This document shows, piece after piece, positions 27,197 to 36,528 of a stretch of DNA of 64,000 nucleotides. Source of the stretch: SG8-41 sp963802355 (GTDB lineage: Bacteria > Pseudomonadota > Gammaproteobacteria > Burkholderiales > SG8-41); NCBI GenBank assembly GCA_963802355.1, contig CAWDIV010000014.1:124001-188000 (forward strand), written 5' to 3'. The notes below the pieces were generated by a model, which worked only from the letters and a program-made list of their open reading frames with translations, searched no databases and had not been told where the DNA came from. The position numbers and the translations under genes are program-made. Position 1 is the first letter of the stretch, and the number at the start of each line of letters is the position of its first letter.

Positions 27197-28455
27197 ATGA
27201 TTTTTCCGAGAGTGGAAGACGCGCAGAACATTTTCGACCTGCGGGACATGGCGAAGCGGCGCCTGCCCCGGTGGCTGTTCGAGTTCGTGGACCGCGGCAC
27301 CGAAGACGAAGTGGCGCTGCGCAACAACCGTGAGGCGTTCGAACGTATCCAGCTGCGGCCACGCATGCTGGTGGACGTCTCCGGCCGCAAGCTCGACACC
27401 ACTATCTACGGCAAGGAGCACAAGATGCCGATCGGCATCGCTCCCACCGGCGCCGCCGGCATGATGTGGTACCAGGGCGAGCTGGAACTGGCGCGCGCCG
27501 CCAAGGCCGCCGGCATTCCCTTTTCGCTCGCCACCGGCTCCATCACCAGCATGGAGAAGATCTCCGGCGAAGTCGGCGGCACGCTGTGGATGCAGCTCTA
27601 CATGTGGGCCGACCGCAGGCTTTCGCATCAGCTGGTGCGCCGCGCCTCGGCGGCGGGCTTCGAAGCGCTGCTGGTGACCGTGGACGGTGCGGTCGCCGGC
27701 AACCGCGAGTACAACCGGCGCAACGGCTTCTCCGTGCCCTTCAAGTACAACAGCAGGAACACGCACCGATGTGCTCATGCATCCGCGCTGGATGTTCGGC
27801 GTGCTGGGACGCTATCTCGCCAACGGCGGCATGCCCACGCGCGTGAATTTTCCCGACGAGTTGAAGGGCAAGATCACGACGTGCCTATGGCGGCAACAAG
27901 GAAACCCGCAGCGATTCTCTCAACTGGGACGACCTCAAGGCGCTGCGCGACATCTGGCCCGGCAAGCTCCTGGTGAAGGGGCTGCTGCATCCCGATGATG
28001 CGTCCAAGTCCCTGGAATACGGCGCCGACGGCATCATCGTGTCCAACCACGGCGGGCGCAATTGCGACGCCGCGCCAGCGCCCATCGAGGTGCTGCCGGA
28101 GATCATCGAGGCGGTGGGCGATCGCACCACCGTCCTCTTCGACAGCGGCGTGCGCCGCGGCAGCGACGTGGTGAAGGCGCTGGCGCTCGGGGCGAAAATG
28201 GTGCTCATCGGACGCAGCACGCTGTATGGCACGGCCGCAGCCGGCTACGCGGGTGCGACCCGGGCTCTGGACATCTATCGCGGTGAAATCAGCCGCAGCA
28301 TGGCGCAGATTTCCTGCAACAGGGTGTCCGAGATCGGACCCCAGCACGTCGCTTTCCAACAGGGCTGGAGCCGTGCATCGGAAAGCGGCAGGGCGACATC
28401 GGGCCGGGCCCAAGTGTTTGAACCAAGGTTCGGACAATCAGGCCGACCCCGCTAA
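27197..28455 (+). pseudogene. FMN-dependent alpha-hydroxyacid oxidase/dehydrogenase, two frameshifts
   Basis: Deleting one base near 27,765 and one near 27,882 gives ~418 residues. Landmarks are MPIGIAPTGAAGMMW (FMN pocket), LFEFVDRGTEDE, LWMQLYMWADR, LLVTVDGAVAGNREYN, LVKGLLHPDDA with the FMN-contacting lysine, and the active-site segment GIIVSNHGGRN. The family includes L-lactate and mandelate dehydrogenases. The C-terminus keeps FDSGVRRGSDV and IGRSTLYG. It precedes a convergent D-2-hydroxyacid dehydrogenase, so the locus can handle both 2-hydroxyacid stereoisomers (inference). Confidence 0.82.
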
Positions 28456-28472
28456 AGGCCGGAGTGGCTCTC

Positions 28473-29429
28473 CTAGAACGAGACCGGAGACGCCAGCGGC
28501 TTTCCTGCAAAATGCGCGTTCAAATTATCGAGAATTAACGCGGTTGCCGCGGCGCGCGCCTCCGGCGCGCGTCCGGCGCAGTGCGGCGTGACCACGACGT
28601 TGTCGAACTGCAGCAGCTCCGGCAGGACCGGCGGCACGCTCGGTTCGCCCTCGAGGACATCCAGGCCAGCCCCCGCAATGCGGTTCGATCGCAGAGCATC
28701 GATCAGCGCCGCGGTGTCCACAACCGTACCGCGCCCGATGTTGACGAGATAGCCTTTCGGTCCGAGCGCCGTCAGAACGTCCGCGTTGACGAGGTGTCGG
28801 GTCGCCGCGCCCCCTGGCGCAGCGCAGACCAGGAAATCGGCCCACGTCGCCAGCTCGACCGGACTGTCGAAATATCGATAGGAAGATCCGGTGACCGCCC
28901 TCCGGTTGTGATAGCCGACCTCCATGTCGAAACCGCGCGCGGCACGGTGCGCAATCTTGCTGCCGATTGTTCCCATACCGAGAACGCCGAGACGCTTGCC
29001 GGAAATGGTCGGGGTGTCGACGCGCCACTGGTCCTGCCATCCGCCGGCGTGCACGTGACGATCGGCCGCACGCAGGTGCCGGGTGGCCGCCAGCAATAAC
29101 ATCATGGCGGAGTCGGCAACGGCAGATGCGTTCGTGTCCGGGCAATTGGCAAGCGCAATGCCCCGGCTCCGCGCCGTGTCCAGGTCGACAGCTTCATAGC
29201 CCGCGCCGACGGCGCAGACGATTTCGAGCTTCGGAAGCAATGCCATCTCATCGCCGCTCAAACCGCCACGGCCGTTGGTCAGAACGGCCCTGACGGTCTC
29301 GCCTGCCTCGCGCACGGCGTCGATCCGGTTAGGATACTTCTTCCCTTCGCGAACGGCGTAGCCGGCAGCGGTCAGGGCGGCTACGCGTTCGGGGCTGAGT
29401 CCCACGAGAGCCAGGACACCGATAGCCAT
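28473..29429 (-). CDS. D-2-hydroxyacid dehydrogenase (NAD(P)-binding)
   Basis: 318 residues, intact. The NAD site is LGVLGMGTIGSKIAHRA (about 144-160). The catalytic Arg lies in NIGRGTVVD, the Glu in AGLDVLEGEP and the His in VVTPHCAGRA. It resembles hydroxypyruvate/glyoxylate reductase-like members. A decayed duplicate lies at 22115. It converges with the hydroxyacid-oxidase gene, 17 bases away, and is followed upstream on the same strand by a Tat-exported hydrolase. Confidence 0.9.
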   Translation of the reverse strand: MAIGVLALVGLSPERVAALTAAGYAVREGKKYPNRIDAVREAGETVRAVLTNGRGGLSGDEMALLPKLEIVCAVGAGYEAVDLDTARSRGIALANCPDTNASAVADSAMMLLLAATRHLRAADRHVHAGGWQDQWRVDTPTISGKRLGVLGMGTIGSKIAHRAARGFDMEVGYHNRRAVTGSSYRYFDSPVELATWADFLVCAAPGGAATRHLVNADVLTALGPKGYLVNIGRGTVVDTAALIDALRSNRIAGAGLDVLEGEPSVPPVLPELLQFDNVVVTPHCAGRAPEARAAATALILDNLNAHFAGKPLASPVSF

Positions 29430-29459
29430 GATCGCTCCTTCAACCTCGTCCAGTTGACG

Positions 29460-30317
29460 TCAAGCCGTCGCCGGCCGATGCGCCCGCAGGAAGGTGCGCA
29501 CGTGGCGCACTGCCAGGGGAATCCGCTCCTTGGGCACCTTCCAGGGATAGAGGCCGATTTCGGACTTCGGCGCGAGCATCGCGGTTTCCAGGGCCACGTC
29601 GTACGGGTGCCCCGGGGTGTCGTCCAGCAGGATGAGCACCGGCGTCTGGCACTGGCGCACAAAATCGCGCGTTACGGTGAACAGGAAGTCGGGGTTGGGG
29701 TACATCCGGGTAAGGAACCGGTCGATCATGTCCGGCGTGATCGCGGGTTGCCGCTTCATGAGCTCGGGCGCCCAGCTCTTCATGCTGAGGTCGTACATGT
29801 AGGTCGGGTGATCCTTGTTCCAGCCGACCGGCTGCGCCGGCACGGCGGCGACGACGCGGTCCGGCGCCCGCTTGATCAGGTTCCAGATGTACGGGGCGCC
29901 GATGCAGAAGCCCAGCACCATGAAGCGCTTGATGCCCAGGTGATCCATCAAGGCGAGGTGATCGTCGGTGTAGGAGTCCCACGGCCGGTCGACCTCGAGC
30001 GGGCCGGACGACTGCCCGCCATGGGCGTTGCGCAGGTCGGTAATGACGCAGCGATACTCGTTCTTGAACTCCTCCATGGCGTTGAACGGCGCGTTCTTCG
30101 CCCCCCAGGCTATCGTCGAATTGAGTCCCCCGCCGGAAATGATCAGCAGCGGGAAGCCCTTGCCGGCTTCCTCGTAGGCAATGCGTACGTCGCCTTTCTG
30201 ATAGAACGGCATGGTAGTTCCCCCTTTCTGTGTCTGTTGCGCGAACGCGCGCGGCGCGGCGGCCGCCGCCGCCGCGGCGGCACCCGTCGTCAGCAAGGTG
30301 CGTCTCGTCGGATCCAT
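29460..30317 (-). CDS. alpha/beta hydrolase with Cys nucleophile, Tat signal
   Basis: 285 residues from ATG 30317. The N-terminus MDPTRRTLLTTGAAAAA, ending PRAFAQ, is a twin-arginine signal. The nucleophile elbow reads VLGFCIGAPY: Cys138 replaces Ser, as in dienelactone hydrolases. The Asp/His pair is likely in LLDDTPGHPYD. A second ATG (MPFYQKGDVRI) has a strong AAGGGGGAA ribosome site 7 bases upstream, so a shorter cytoplasmic form may also be made. The upstream neighbours are a Bug remnant and two dioxygenases. Confidence 0.82.
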   Translation of the reverse strand: MDPTRRTLLTTGAAAAAAAAAPRAFAQQTQKGGTTMPFYQKGDVRIAYEEAGKGFPLLIISGGGLNSTIAWGAKNAPFNAMEEFKNEYRCVITDLRNAHGGQSSGPLEVDRPWDSYTDDHLALMDHLGIKRFMVLGFCIGAPYIWNLIKRAPDRVVAAVPAQPVGWNKDHPTYMYDLSMKSWAPELMKRQPAITPDMIDRFLTRMYPNPDFLFTVTRDFVRQCQTPVLILLDDTPGHPYDVALETAMLAPKSEIGLYPWKVPKERIPLAVRHVRTFLRAHRPATA

Positions 30318-30356
30318 AGGTGTCCTCTTTAATGGACGCATTTCATTTGGCAGAAA

Positions 30357-30431
30357 TCACCGCGGCTCGACCCCCGCGGTCTTGAGCGCCGTCTTCCACA
30401 TGGAAAAGGCCACGAAGCGCGCTTCGTACAT
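30357..30431 (-). pseudogene. C-terminal stub of a Bug/TctC receptor
   Basis: 24 codons ending WKTALKTAGVEPR match the C-terminus of the intact Bug at 32350 (WRSALKTAGVEPQ), with DNA similarity across CTCGACCCCCGCGGTCTT. The rest of the gene is missing. It marks a deleted Bug gene between the hydrolase and the dioxygenase. Confidence 0.6.
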
Positions 30432-30443
30432 CTACGCGACGAA

Positions 30444-31331
30444 CTAAGCGGCGACTGCCTGCTCCACCGTCGGTGCATCGCCTTTGAGAGTGGTCCTGCG
30501 CACGTCACGCGGCTCGCCAGCCGGGAATGCCCGTCCACGGTGCATGGTCTGGCGATTGTCCCAAATGACGAGATCATTCACCTGCCACTTGTGCGAATAG
30601 ACGAACTCGCGCTGCGTGGCGTGCTCGGTCAGGTCGCGCAGCAGCAACCGGGCCTCCGCCAGCGGCCAGCCAAGGATGGTGCCGGCGTGGGACGACAGGT
30701 AGATCGATTTGCGCCCGGTCCGCGGCAGGGTGCGAACCAGTCTCTGGCGCACGGGCTTGAAGCGCTCGCGCTCCTCCGGCATGAATTCCCTGAAGCCGAT
30801 TGCCTCGCGCGAGAACAACTGGGAGTGCTCGCAGACGAGATCCTCGATCAAGGCTTTCGTTTCATCGTCCAGCGCCTCGTATGCCGCGCCCATGTGGGCG
30901 AACTCGGTATTGCCGCCCTTCGAGGGTATGCGCAGCGCGCGCAGCAGCGAGTACTTCGCCGGGACTGCCTTGAACGACGAGTCGGAGTGCCACAGGCGAT
31001 TGCCGATGGCGAACAGCCGCCTGCGGTCATCGCGCCCGTACGGCTGGTTCTTGCCGTCGAGGTTCGACACGTCGGCGAAGGTGGGGGGCAAACGGAGATC
31101 CGCGGCGTCGCGCAGGTTGTTGCCCATCGTATTTTCCACCGGTCCCAGCGCAGCGGTGAAGGCGAGGTGCTGCTCGTTCGTCAGGGGCTGGCGGTGAAAA
31201 ACCAGCACCGCATGCCGGTCCATAGCGGCGTGTATCTCCTCGGCTTGCGCGGAGGACAGGGATTCGCGCAGATCGATACCATCGACCTCGGCGCCGATGT
31301 GCGTTCCGAACGGGCGAAGATGAATGGGCAT
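30444..31331 (-). CDS. TauD/TfdA-family Fe(II)/2-oxoglutarate dioxygenase 1
   Basis: 295 residues. The metal ligands are His115 and Asp117 (LWHSDSSF) and distal His264 (TMHRGRAF); a later Arg in PRDVRRTTLKG binds 2-oxoglutarate. The jelly-roll regions MPIHLRPFGTHIGAEVDGID and FAHMGAAYEALDDETKALIE are standard. TauD relatives hydroxylate sulfonates, aryloxyalkanoates and similar anions so that they break down. It sits 24 bases from a second dioxygenase gene, forming a probable operon with the Bug gene at 32350. Confidence 0.9.
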   Translation of the reverse strand: MPIHLRPFGTHIGAEVDGIDLRESLSSAQAEEIHAAMDRHAVLVFHRQPLTNEQHLAFTAALGPVENTMGNNLRDAADLRLPPTFADVSNLDGKNQPYGRDDRRRLFAIGNRLWHSDSSFKAVPAKYSLLRALRIPSKGGNTEFAHMGAAYEALDDETKALIEDLVCEHSQLFSREAIGFREFMPEERERFKPVRQRLVRTLPRTGRKSIYLSSHAGTILGWPLAEARLLLRDLTEHATQREFVYSHKWQVNDLVIWDNRQTMHRGRAFPAGEPRDVRRTTLKGDAPTVEQAVAA

Positions 31332-31355
31332 GACGAACGCTCCTCGACCTGGAGT

Positions 31356-32234
31356 TCAATAAGGCCGGTCGCCCCGCACCAGCATGCGATAGAGACGCCG
31401 CTGCTGGCTGTGATCGAAATCGAAACCGGCCTTGTGCAGCGACTGGCGGTCGTCGATGATCAGCAGGTCGCCGTTCTGGTACTGGTGCGCGTAGCAGAAT
31501 TGCGGCTGGGTGACCCGGTCGGTGAGCTCCTGCAGGAATTCCTGCGTTTCCTCGGGCGTCATGCCGATGATCCGCTCGGTCTTGCCCTTGTGAAACCACA
31601 CGGCCTTCGCGCCGGTTTCCGGGTGCGTGCGCACCAGCGGCTGTACCGTCGGCGGCTTCTTCGCTTCCAGCTGCTCGCGCAGGATGTCGGGGTTGGCGAT
31701 CTTGAAGCGCGCGCTGCTGATGAGCGTGTTCTCCGTTTTCATACCGGTGATCTTCCCCTTCAGGTCCTCGGGCAGCGCTTCGTACGCCGCGCGCGAGTTG
31801 CACACGTTGGTGGCGCCGCCCTTGTCCGGCACCGCCACTGCATACAGCATGGTGAATTTCGGCGGCAATTCCTGGTTCGTGTGATCGGTGTGCCAGGTGG
31901 AGTTCGCGCCGACCTTGGCCGGCTGGCCCTGGCTGTTCTTGTGGAAATTGTCGAGCACGCTGATCAGGGGAAAGCCGTCCACGAGATAGCGCCGGTTCTG
32001 GTCCTCCATCAACTCGCCGAACAGCTCGCCAGCGGCCTGTACCTGGGCGGGCGTGAGGTGCGCCTGGCCGCGTATCACCAGCACCACGTTCTCGACCACC
32101 GCGTCATACAGCACTTTCTGCGTTGCCGCATCGATCGGCCGGGCGAGATCGACGCCCGTGACGATGGCACCGATGTGCTCCTTGACCTTGGTGATTTTCA
32201 CGGTCTGCGCGTGTGCTTGCATTACGGCGCTCAT
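31356..32234 (-). CDS. TauD/TfdA-family Fe(II)/2-oxoglutarate dioxygenase 2
   Basis: 292 residues. His115/Asp117 (STWHTDHTN) and His267 (SLHKAGF) are the predicted iron ligands; the Arg in QQRRLYRMLVRG is the likely 2-oxoglutarate anchor. It is only distantly similar to the neighbouring dioxygenase, so this is not a fresh duplication. Both lie downstream of a Bug receptor on the same strand, which suggests uptake and oxidation of one class of carboxylate (inference). Confidence 0.9.
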   Translation of the reverse strand: MSAVMQAHAQTVKITKVKEHIGAIVTGVDLARPIDAATQKVLYDAVVENVVLVIRGQAHLTPAQVQAAGELFGELMEDQNRRYLVDGFPLISVLDNFHKNSQGQPAKVGANSTWHTDHTNQELPPKFTMLYAVAVPDKGGATNVCNSRAAYEALPEDLKGKITGMKTENTLISSARFKIANPDILREQLEAKKPPTVQPLVRTHPETGAKAVWFHKGKTERIIGMTPEETQEFLQELTDRVTQPQFCYAHQYQNGDLLIIDDRQSLHKAGFDFDHSQQRRLYRMLVRGDRPY

Positions 32235-32349
32235 GGGGTATCTCCCTTAAGACGTGATCCAGAATCCGGACTAGGGCTGATGAGTGATGGCAACATGATA
32301 ATACGCCCGCTGGTGCCGGAGTGTGAAAACGGCTGACGGCTCCTCGAGC

Positions 32350-33306
32350 TCACTGCGGCTCGACCCCCGCGGTCTTCAGCGCCGACCTCCAGATCGCCTG
32401 CTGTTCCTTCATATACGCCGCGAGCGCCTCAGGCGTGGATGACTTCGCCATGAAGCCCTGCCGCAGCATGAGCTCCTTCACGTTGGGCTTGGCCAGCACC
32501 GCCACCATTTCCTTGTTCATGCGGGCGACGACCTCGCGCGGCAGGCCGGCGGGCCCGACCAGGCCGAACCACGGGCCGATCGGGAACTTGGCCTGGCCCG
32601 CTTCGGGGAACGACGGCACGTCGGGCATCAACGGGCTGCGCTCCTGCAAGGTCGTCGCCAGCACGCGCAGCTTGCCGGCCTGCGCGTGCGCCGAGAGGTT
32701 GGTGGAGGTTCCGAATATCAGGTTGATGCGGCCGGACAGGAGGTCGGGGATGGCGTCGGGCTCCGACTTGTACGGGATCATGTTCATCACGATACCGTTG
32801 TTCGCCGCGAAGAGCGCCGTCGCGACGAGCGCATACGTGTTGCCGGAAGCATAGTAGAGGGTTTTCGGATTGCCCTTGGCATAGGCAATCAGCTCGGCGA
32901 GCGATTTTACGGGCACCGACGGATGCACCGCAATGAAGAAGGTGTTGTCGCCGAGGTAGGTAATCGGCGTGAAATCCACGACGGGGTTGTACGTCGGCTC
33001 CTTGCGCAGGTTGGGCACGACGGCCAGCGCGCTGTTCGAGCCGAAAAGGAAGGTGTAGCCGTCGGCGGTTGCGCGTTTCACCTCCATCGCCGAGAGGCCG
33101 CCGTCGGCGCCCGGCTTGGGGAGCACGACGATGGGCTGCCCGAGCGATGCGTACAGCTCCTGGCCGGCGATGCGGGCGAGGACGTCGCTCGCCGAGCCCG
33201 GCCCGAACGAAATCACGAACCGGATGGGCTTCGTCGGGTAGGGTTGCGCGCCAATCGCAGCCAGCGGCAGGAAAAGAGCTGCGGCAATGAAGATCAGCCT
33301 TTTCAT
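32350..33306 (-). CDS. Bug/TctC-family receptor
   Basis: 318 residues, intact. Signal peptide MKRLIFIAAALFLPLAAIGA; YPTKPIRFVISFGPGSASDVL, in which the usual PGG is GPGS; VLPKPGADGGLSA; and ADGYTFLFGS. Its C-terminus (WRSALKTAGVEPQ) recurs as a stub at 30357. AGGAGTTTCTCT precedes the start. It heads the group containing two TauD-type genes. Confidence 0.92.
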   Translation of the reverse strand: MKRLIFIAAALFLPLAAIGAQPYPTKPIRFVISFGPGSASDVLARIAGQELYASLGQPIVVLPKPGADGGLSAMEVKRATADGYTFLFGSNSALAVVPNLRKEPTYNPVVDFTPITYLGDNTFFIAVHPSVPVKSLAELIAYAKGNPKTLYYASGNTYALVATALFAANNGIVMNMIPYKSEPDAIPDLLSGRINLIFGTSTNLSAHAQAGKLRVLATTLQERSPLMPDVPSFPEAGQAKFPIGPWFGLVGPAGLPREVVARMNKEMVAVLAKPNVKELMLRQGFMAKSSTPEALAAYMKEQQAIWRSALKTAGVEPQ

Positions 33307-33378
33307 AGAGAAACTCCTCCGTTTAACGGCGGCGTGCGCTAGCTCTCCTACGTTCGCCAGTTAGCACTCTGCTGAGCC

Positions 33379-33582
33379 TAGAGGGCGATTCATAAACAGT
33401 TACTGCGACTTGACCGAGCGTACGCCTGAGGGTGTCAGGAACCTTAGAGTTTAGGGTTCCTGACACCCTACGAGAGAGGATCGCAAGAGATCGCGCCCGG
33501 TACCGACTCACTTGCGAAGAATGTGTTTCTCCTCACCTTTGCGCGGGGTCGAATGAACATCAGCCATTTACGAAATCAGTTC
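33379..33582 (+). repeat. MITE-like element, copy B
   Basis: It begins TAGAGGGCGATTCATAAAC and ends AGCCATTTACGAAATCAGT. The same central hairpin (GGGTGTCAGGAACC...GGTTCCTGACACCC) and right-half blocks as copy A are present. It is downstream of the fumarylacetoacetase-family gene and upstream of the Bug gene. Confidence 0.85.
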
Positions 33583-33683
33583 CAGTGTGCCGTTCCTGAA
33601 ATAACTAGCACAATTCCGTTCGGGCTGAGCTTTGTCGAAGCAGAACGGAATTAACGGCGTAAGTTTATTCGCGGGACAGCACA

Positions 33684-34472
33684 CTAGTTTTCTTCGACCA
33701 CCTTGTTGCGCAGCGTGCCGATGCCGGTGATCTCGACTTCGCACACGTCGCCGGGCTTCATGTTCCGCGGCGAGCCGTCGGTACCCATCCACATCACGTC
33801 GCCCGGATAGAGCGTGCAGTACTTGCTCACCTCGGCGATATATTGTTCGACGTCGTGGATCATGTTCGCGGTGGCGAAGCGGTCGACTTCTGCTCCGTTC
33901 AGGCGAATCGTCGTGGTCATCTTCCGATAATCGAGATCGGTGACGATCCACGGCCCCATCGGTTTGAAGCTGTCCGCGTTCTTCGCCCGCCACATGGTGC
34001 GGTCGCCGCGCTGCCAGGTGCGCTCGCTGACATCGTTGCCGATCGTCCAGCCGAACACGTAGTCCAGCGCTTTGTCCTGAGGGATCTTCCGGCCCTGCTT
34101 GCCGATCACCGCGACGAGCTCGCCTTCGTATTGAAAAACCTCGCCGGAGTCTTTCGGCTTGACGATGGGATCGTCGTGCGCGGTGAGCGCGTTGTTGGCG
34201 CGGTAGCCGATGTCCGGCCTCTGTGGGAACTGCGGCTCGACGCCCCTGCGCTTGGCCGCCTGGATGATGTGGTCGCGATAGTTGATGCCCACGCAGAAGA
34301 ACGTCGAGGGCACCGTGGGAATCAGCAGCTTCACCGACGAGAGCGCATGCTTCGTCGAGGTTACCGTGTGCGCGCCCCAGGGCGCGCCGTCCACGGGGAC
34401 GACGCTGTCGCCGTCGATCCGGCCGTAGGACACCTTGTCACCTGCCTGAAACCGGCACCATTTCGTGCTCAT
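33684..34472 (-). CDS. fumarylacetoacetate hydrolase (FAH)-family protein
   Basis: 262 residues from ATG 34472 (AGGAGG a few bases upstream). The metal-binding set is visible: the Glu pair in FQYEGELVAVIG and the Asp in GWTIGNDVSERTWQ. NYRDHI and KNADSFKPMGPWIV are typical. The family hydrolyses or decarboxylates acylpyruvates and 2-hydroxyhepta-dienedioate-type ring-cleavage products. The usual TGTPAGVG loop reads MGTDGSPRNM here. It is divergent from the aldolase-like gene. Confidence 0.88.
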   Translation of the reverse strand: MSTKWCRFQAGDKVSYGRIDGDSVVPVDGAPWGAHTVTSTKHALSSVKLLIPTVPSTFFCVGINYRDHIIQAAKRRGVEPQFPQRPDIGYRANNALTAHDDPIVKPKDSGEVFQYEGELVAVIGKQGRKIPQDKALDYVFGWTIGNDVSERTWQRGDRTMWRAKNADSFKPMGPWIVTDLDYRKMTTTIRLNGAEVDRFATANMIHDVEQYIAEVSKYCTLYPGDVMWMGTDGSPRNMKPGDVCEVEITGIGTLRNKVVEEN

Positions 34473-34664
34473 CTCCAACCTCCTTTTCCTGTGCAGGAAT
34501 CAAATTCTACGGGCGATTTGAAGTCGAATGCCAATCCGCTGCGAGATCGTGCGTGGCTGATGGCCAGAATCCGCGCAGGGGAGTAGATTGTGCCCTCGAT
34601 ACGCCGGAAGTCCAGGCGGTGAAACTTCGCTTTGGATCCCCAACTTGTCATAGAAGGAGGCATC

Positions 34665-35453
34665 ATGGCTGTGGCCAAACTGACGAGCAGGCATGCCAGG
34701 AAACAAGTGTCGATGAAAGACCGGGTAAGCGAGGAAGAGTGGAAGGTGCGCACCGACCTCGCCGCTGCCTATCACCTGGCCGCCATCTACGGCTGGACGG
34801 ACATCATCCTCACGCACTTCTCGGCGCGAGTGCCCGGCGCCGACGACCAATTCCTTCTCAATGCCTATGGTCTGATGTTCGAAGAGGTCACAGCCTCCAA
34901 TCTCGTGAAAGTAGACCACGAGGGCAATATTCTCGAAGACATCACGGGGTTTGGAATCAACCAGGCCGGCTTTGTCATCCACGGGTGCGTACACGCTGCA
35001 CGCGCCGACGCGCAATGCGTCCTGCATACGCATACCCGGGCGGGCATTGCCGTGTCGGCCATGTCCGAAGGCGTGCTGCCGCTCAGCCAGCATTCCATGC
35101 GCATTGTCGGGGATGTGACCTACCATGATTATGAAGGCATCGCTCTGGATCTCGACGAGCGTGCCCGCCTCGCACGCGACCTCGGGCCCACCAGCCGCAG
35201 CATGGTGCTGAAGAACCACGGGTTGCTGGCGCTTGGACGCACGGTGCCCGAGGCATTCATGCACATGTACTTCTTCGAGCAGGCGTGCAGGATTCAGGTC
35301 GATGCCCTGGCAGCCGGACGTGACCGGATCACGCTCATACCCGAGGCCGCGGTTGAGCGGACGCGCGCGCAGGTCAACCGGCCGCGCGAGCGCCGGGATT
35401 GGCCGGCGCTGCTGCGCATGCTCGATCGACGCCAGGCGGACTTTCGCAGTTAG
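34665..35453 (+). CDS. class II aldolase/adducin-family protein
   Basis: 262 residues from ATG 34665, preceded by AAGGAGG. The zinc-binding HTHTRAG motif and the later His in LKNHGLLALGRT are present; the catalytic/phosphate region is ILTHFSARVPG. The family includes L-fuculose- and L-ribulose-phosphate enzymes and decarboxylating relatives; this long-N-terminus, adducin-like type often acts on hydroxyacids. It is divergent from the FAH-family gene and followed by the NMT1-like gene. Confidence 0.85.
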   Translation: MAVAKLTSRHARKQVSMKDRVSEEEWKVRTDLAAAYHLAAIYGWTDIILTHFSARVPGADDQFLLNAYGLMFEEVTASNLVKVDHEGNILEDITGFGINQAGFVIHGCVHAARADAQCVLHTHTRAGIAVSAMSEGVLPLSQHSMRIVGDVTYHDYEGIALDLDERARLARDLGPTSRSMVLKNHGLLALGRTVPEAFMHMYFFEQACRIQVDALAAGRDRITLIPEAAVERTRAQVNRPRERRDWPALLRMLDRRQADFRS

Positions 35454-35516
35454 GGAACGTCTGAATTACTGCCATGCTCGCGCAGGCGGGCATCCAGAAC
35501 AGCATGAACGAACTGG

Positions 35517-35536
35517 GTTCCCGCCTTCGCGGGAAC
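35517..35536. repeat. extragenic hairpin GTTCCCGC/GCGGGAAC
   Basis: An 8-bp perfect stem with a four-base loop in the 140-base gap between the aldolase and NMT1-like genes, in a context like common proteobacterial extragenic repeats. Confidence 0.5.
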
Positions 35537-35595
35537 GACAAGACAGCGGTTTTCAGAGGTTCCTTAGATAAAACGGCCATAAGGGGCATGGAGAC

Positions 35596-36486
35596 TTGGA
35601 CAAGATCCGCATCCAGTTCACGCTGTTTTCCGCGTTCTACTCGCCGCTCATCTCTGCGATGTCGGGCGGATTCCTCAAGGCGGAAGGCCTGGATCCGGAG
35701 TGGTCGGTTGCGCCGCCGGGCGTCTCGGCGCTTGCCGCCTTGAATGATGGCTCCGCGCACGTCGTTCAATCCGCGCTGAGCCAGGGGTTCACGTCACTCA
35801 ACAAGGGAGAGGCGCCGACCGCAGTTCATTTCGCCCAGATCAACGAAATGGACGGTTTCTTCCTGACCGGACGCGCGGCGGATCCCGCCTTCACATGGAA
35901 AAAGCTGGAAGGCGCCGAAGTCGTCATGTTCAAGGGGGGCCAGCCGCTCGACATGTTCAAGTACGCGTGCCACAAGGCAGGCATAGCCTTCGACAAGATC
36001 AAACCCATCGGCCTCGGTGGCGCCGGCGAGATCGATCGGGCCTTCCGCCAGGGCCAGGGACTTTATGTTCAGCAGCAGGGCCCCTACCCCCAGCAACTGC
36101 AGGCCGACGGCATTGGGCATATCGTGGCGCAAGTCGGCAAGCAGATCGGCCCCTGCGGTTTTTCCAGCGTCGCGGCGACTCGTGACTGGCTCAAGACCGA
36201 TATGGCCAAGGCATTCATACGTGCGTACAGGAAGACCCGCGCCTACATGAACGATACGCCGGCTGCTGACATCGCTCGGGCGGAAAAGTCGTATTTTCCC
36301 GATACGGATGAAAGCGTTCTCGCCGACTGCATCGCAACGTATCAGCGGCTAGGATGCTGGACGCGACACGTGGAAATCACGCATGCGGCTTATGAAAGAA
36401 CGCTGGATGTCTACGAATACAATGGACTGTTGAAGCAGCGCTATCGCTACGAGCAAGTCTGCGTGGCGCCGCCGGTCACCGATTAG
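35596..36486 (+). CDS. NMT1/THI5-like (ABC-type) substrate-binding protein
   Basis: 296 residues from TTG 35596, with GGAG about 5 bases upstream. No signal peptide is visible, which is unusual for a binding protein. The SsuA/THI5-like fold is suggested by LISAMSGGFLKAEGLDPEWS, LNDGSAHVVQSALSQG and the C-terminal helix DWLKTDMAKAFIRAYRKTRA. It may supply an ABC transporter for pyrimidine- or aromatic-type ligands or act in the cytoplasm. A decayed paralog lies at 22522. A STAS gene follows 42 bases later. Confidence 0.8.
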   Translation: MDKIRIQFTLFSAFYSPLISAMSGGFLKAEGLDPEWSVAPPGVSALAALNDGSAHVVQSALSQGFTSLNKGEAPTAVHFAQINEMDGFFLTGRAADPAFTWKKLEGAEVVMFKGGQPLDMFKYACHKAGIAFDKIKPIGLGGAGEIDRAFRQGQGLYVQQQGPYPQQLQADGIGHIVAQVGKQIGPCGFSSVAATRDWLKTDMAKAFIRAYRKTRAYMNDTPAADIARAEKSYFPDTDESVLADCIATYQRLGCWTRHVEITHAAYERTLDVYEYNGLLKQRYRYEQVCVAPPVTD

Positions 36487-36528
36487 AGACGTGTGCTTTA
36501 AAATGACTATCCGTGGGGGTGAAACATC

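Noticed and set aside
30540..32336. A 598-codon open frame on the plus strand over the two dioxygenase genes.
   Set aside because: It is the antisense shadow of two well-supported TauD-type genes in GC-rich DNA; its product is low-complexity and has no recognisable domain.
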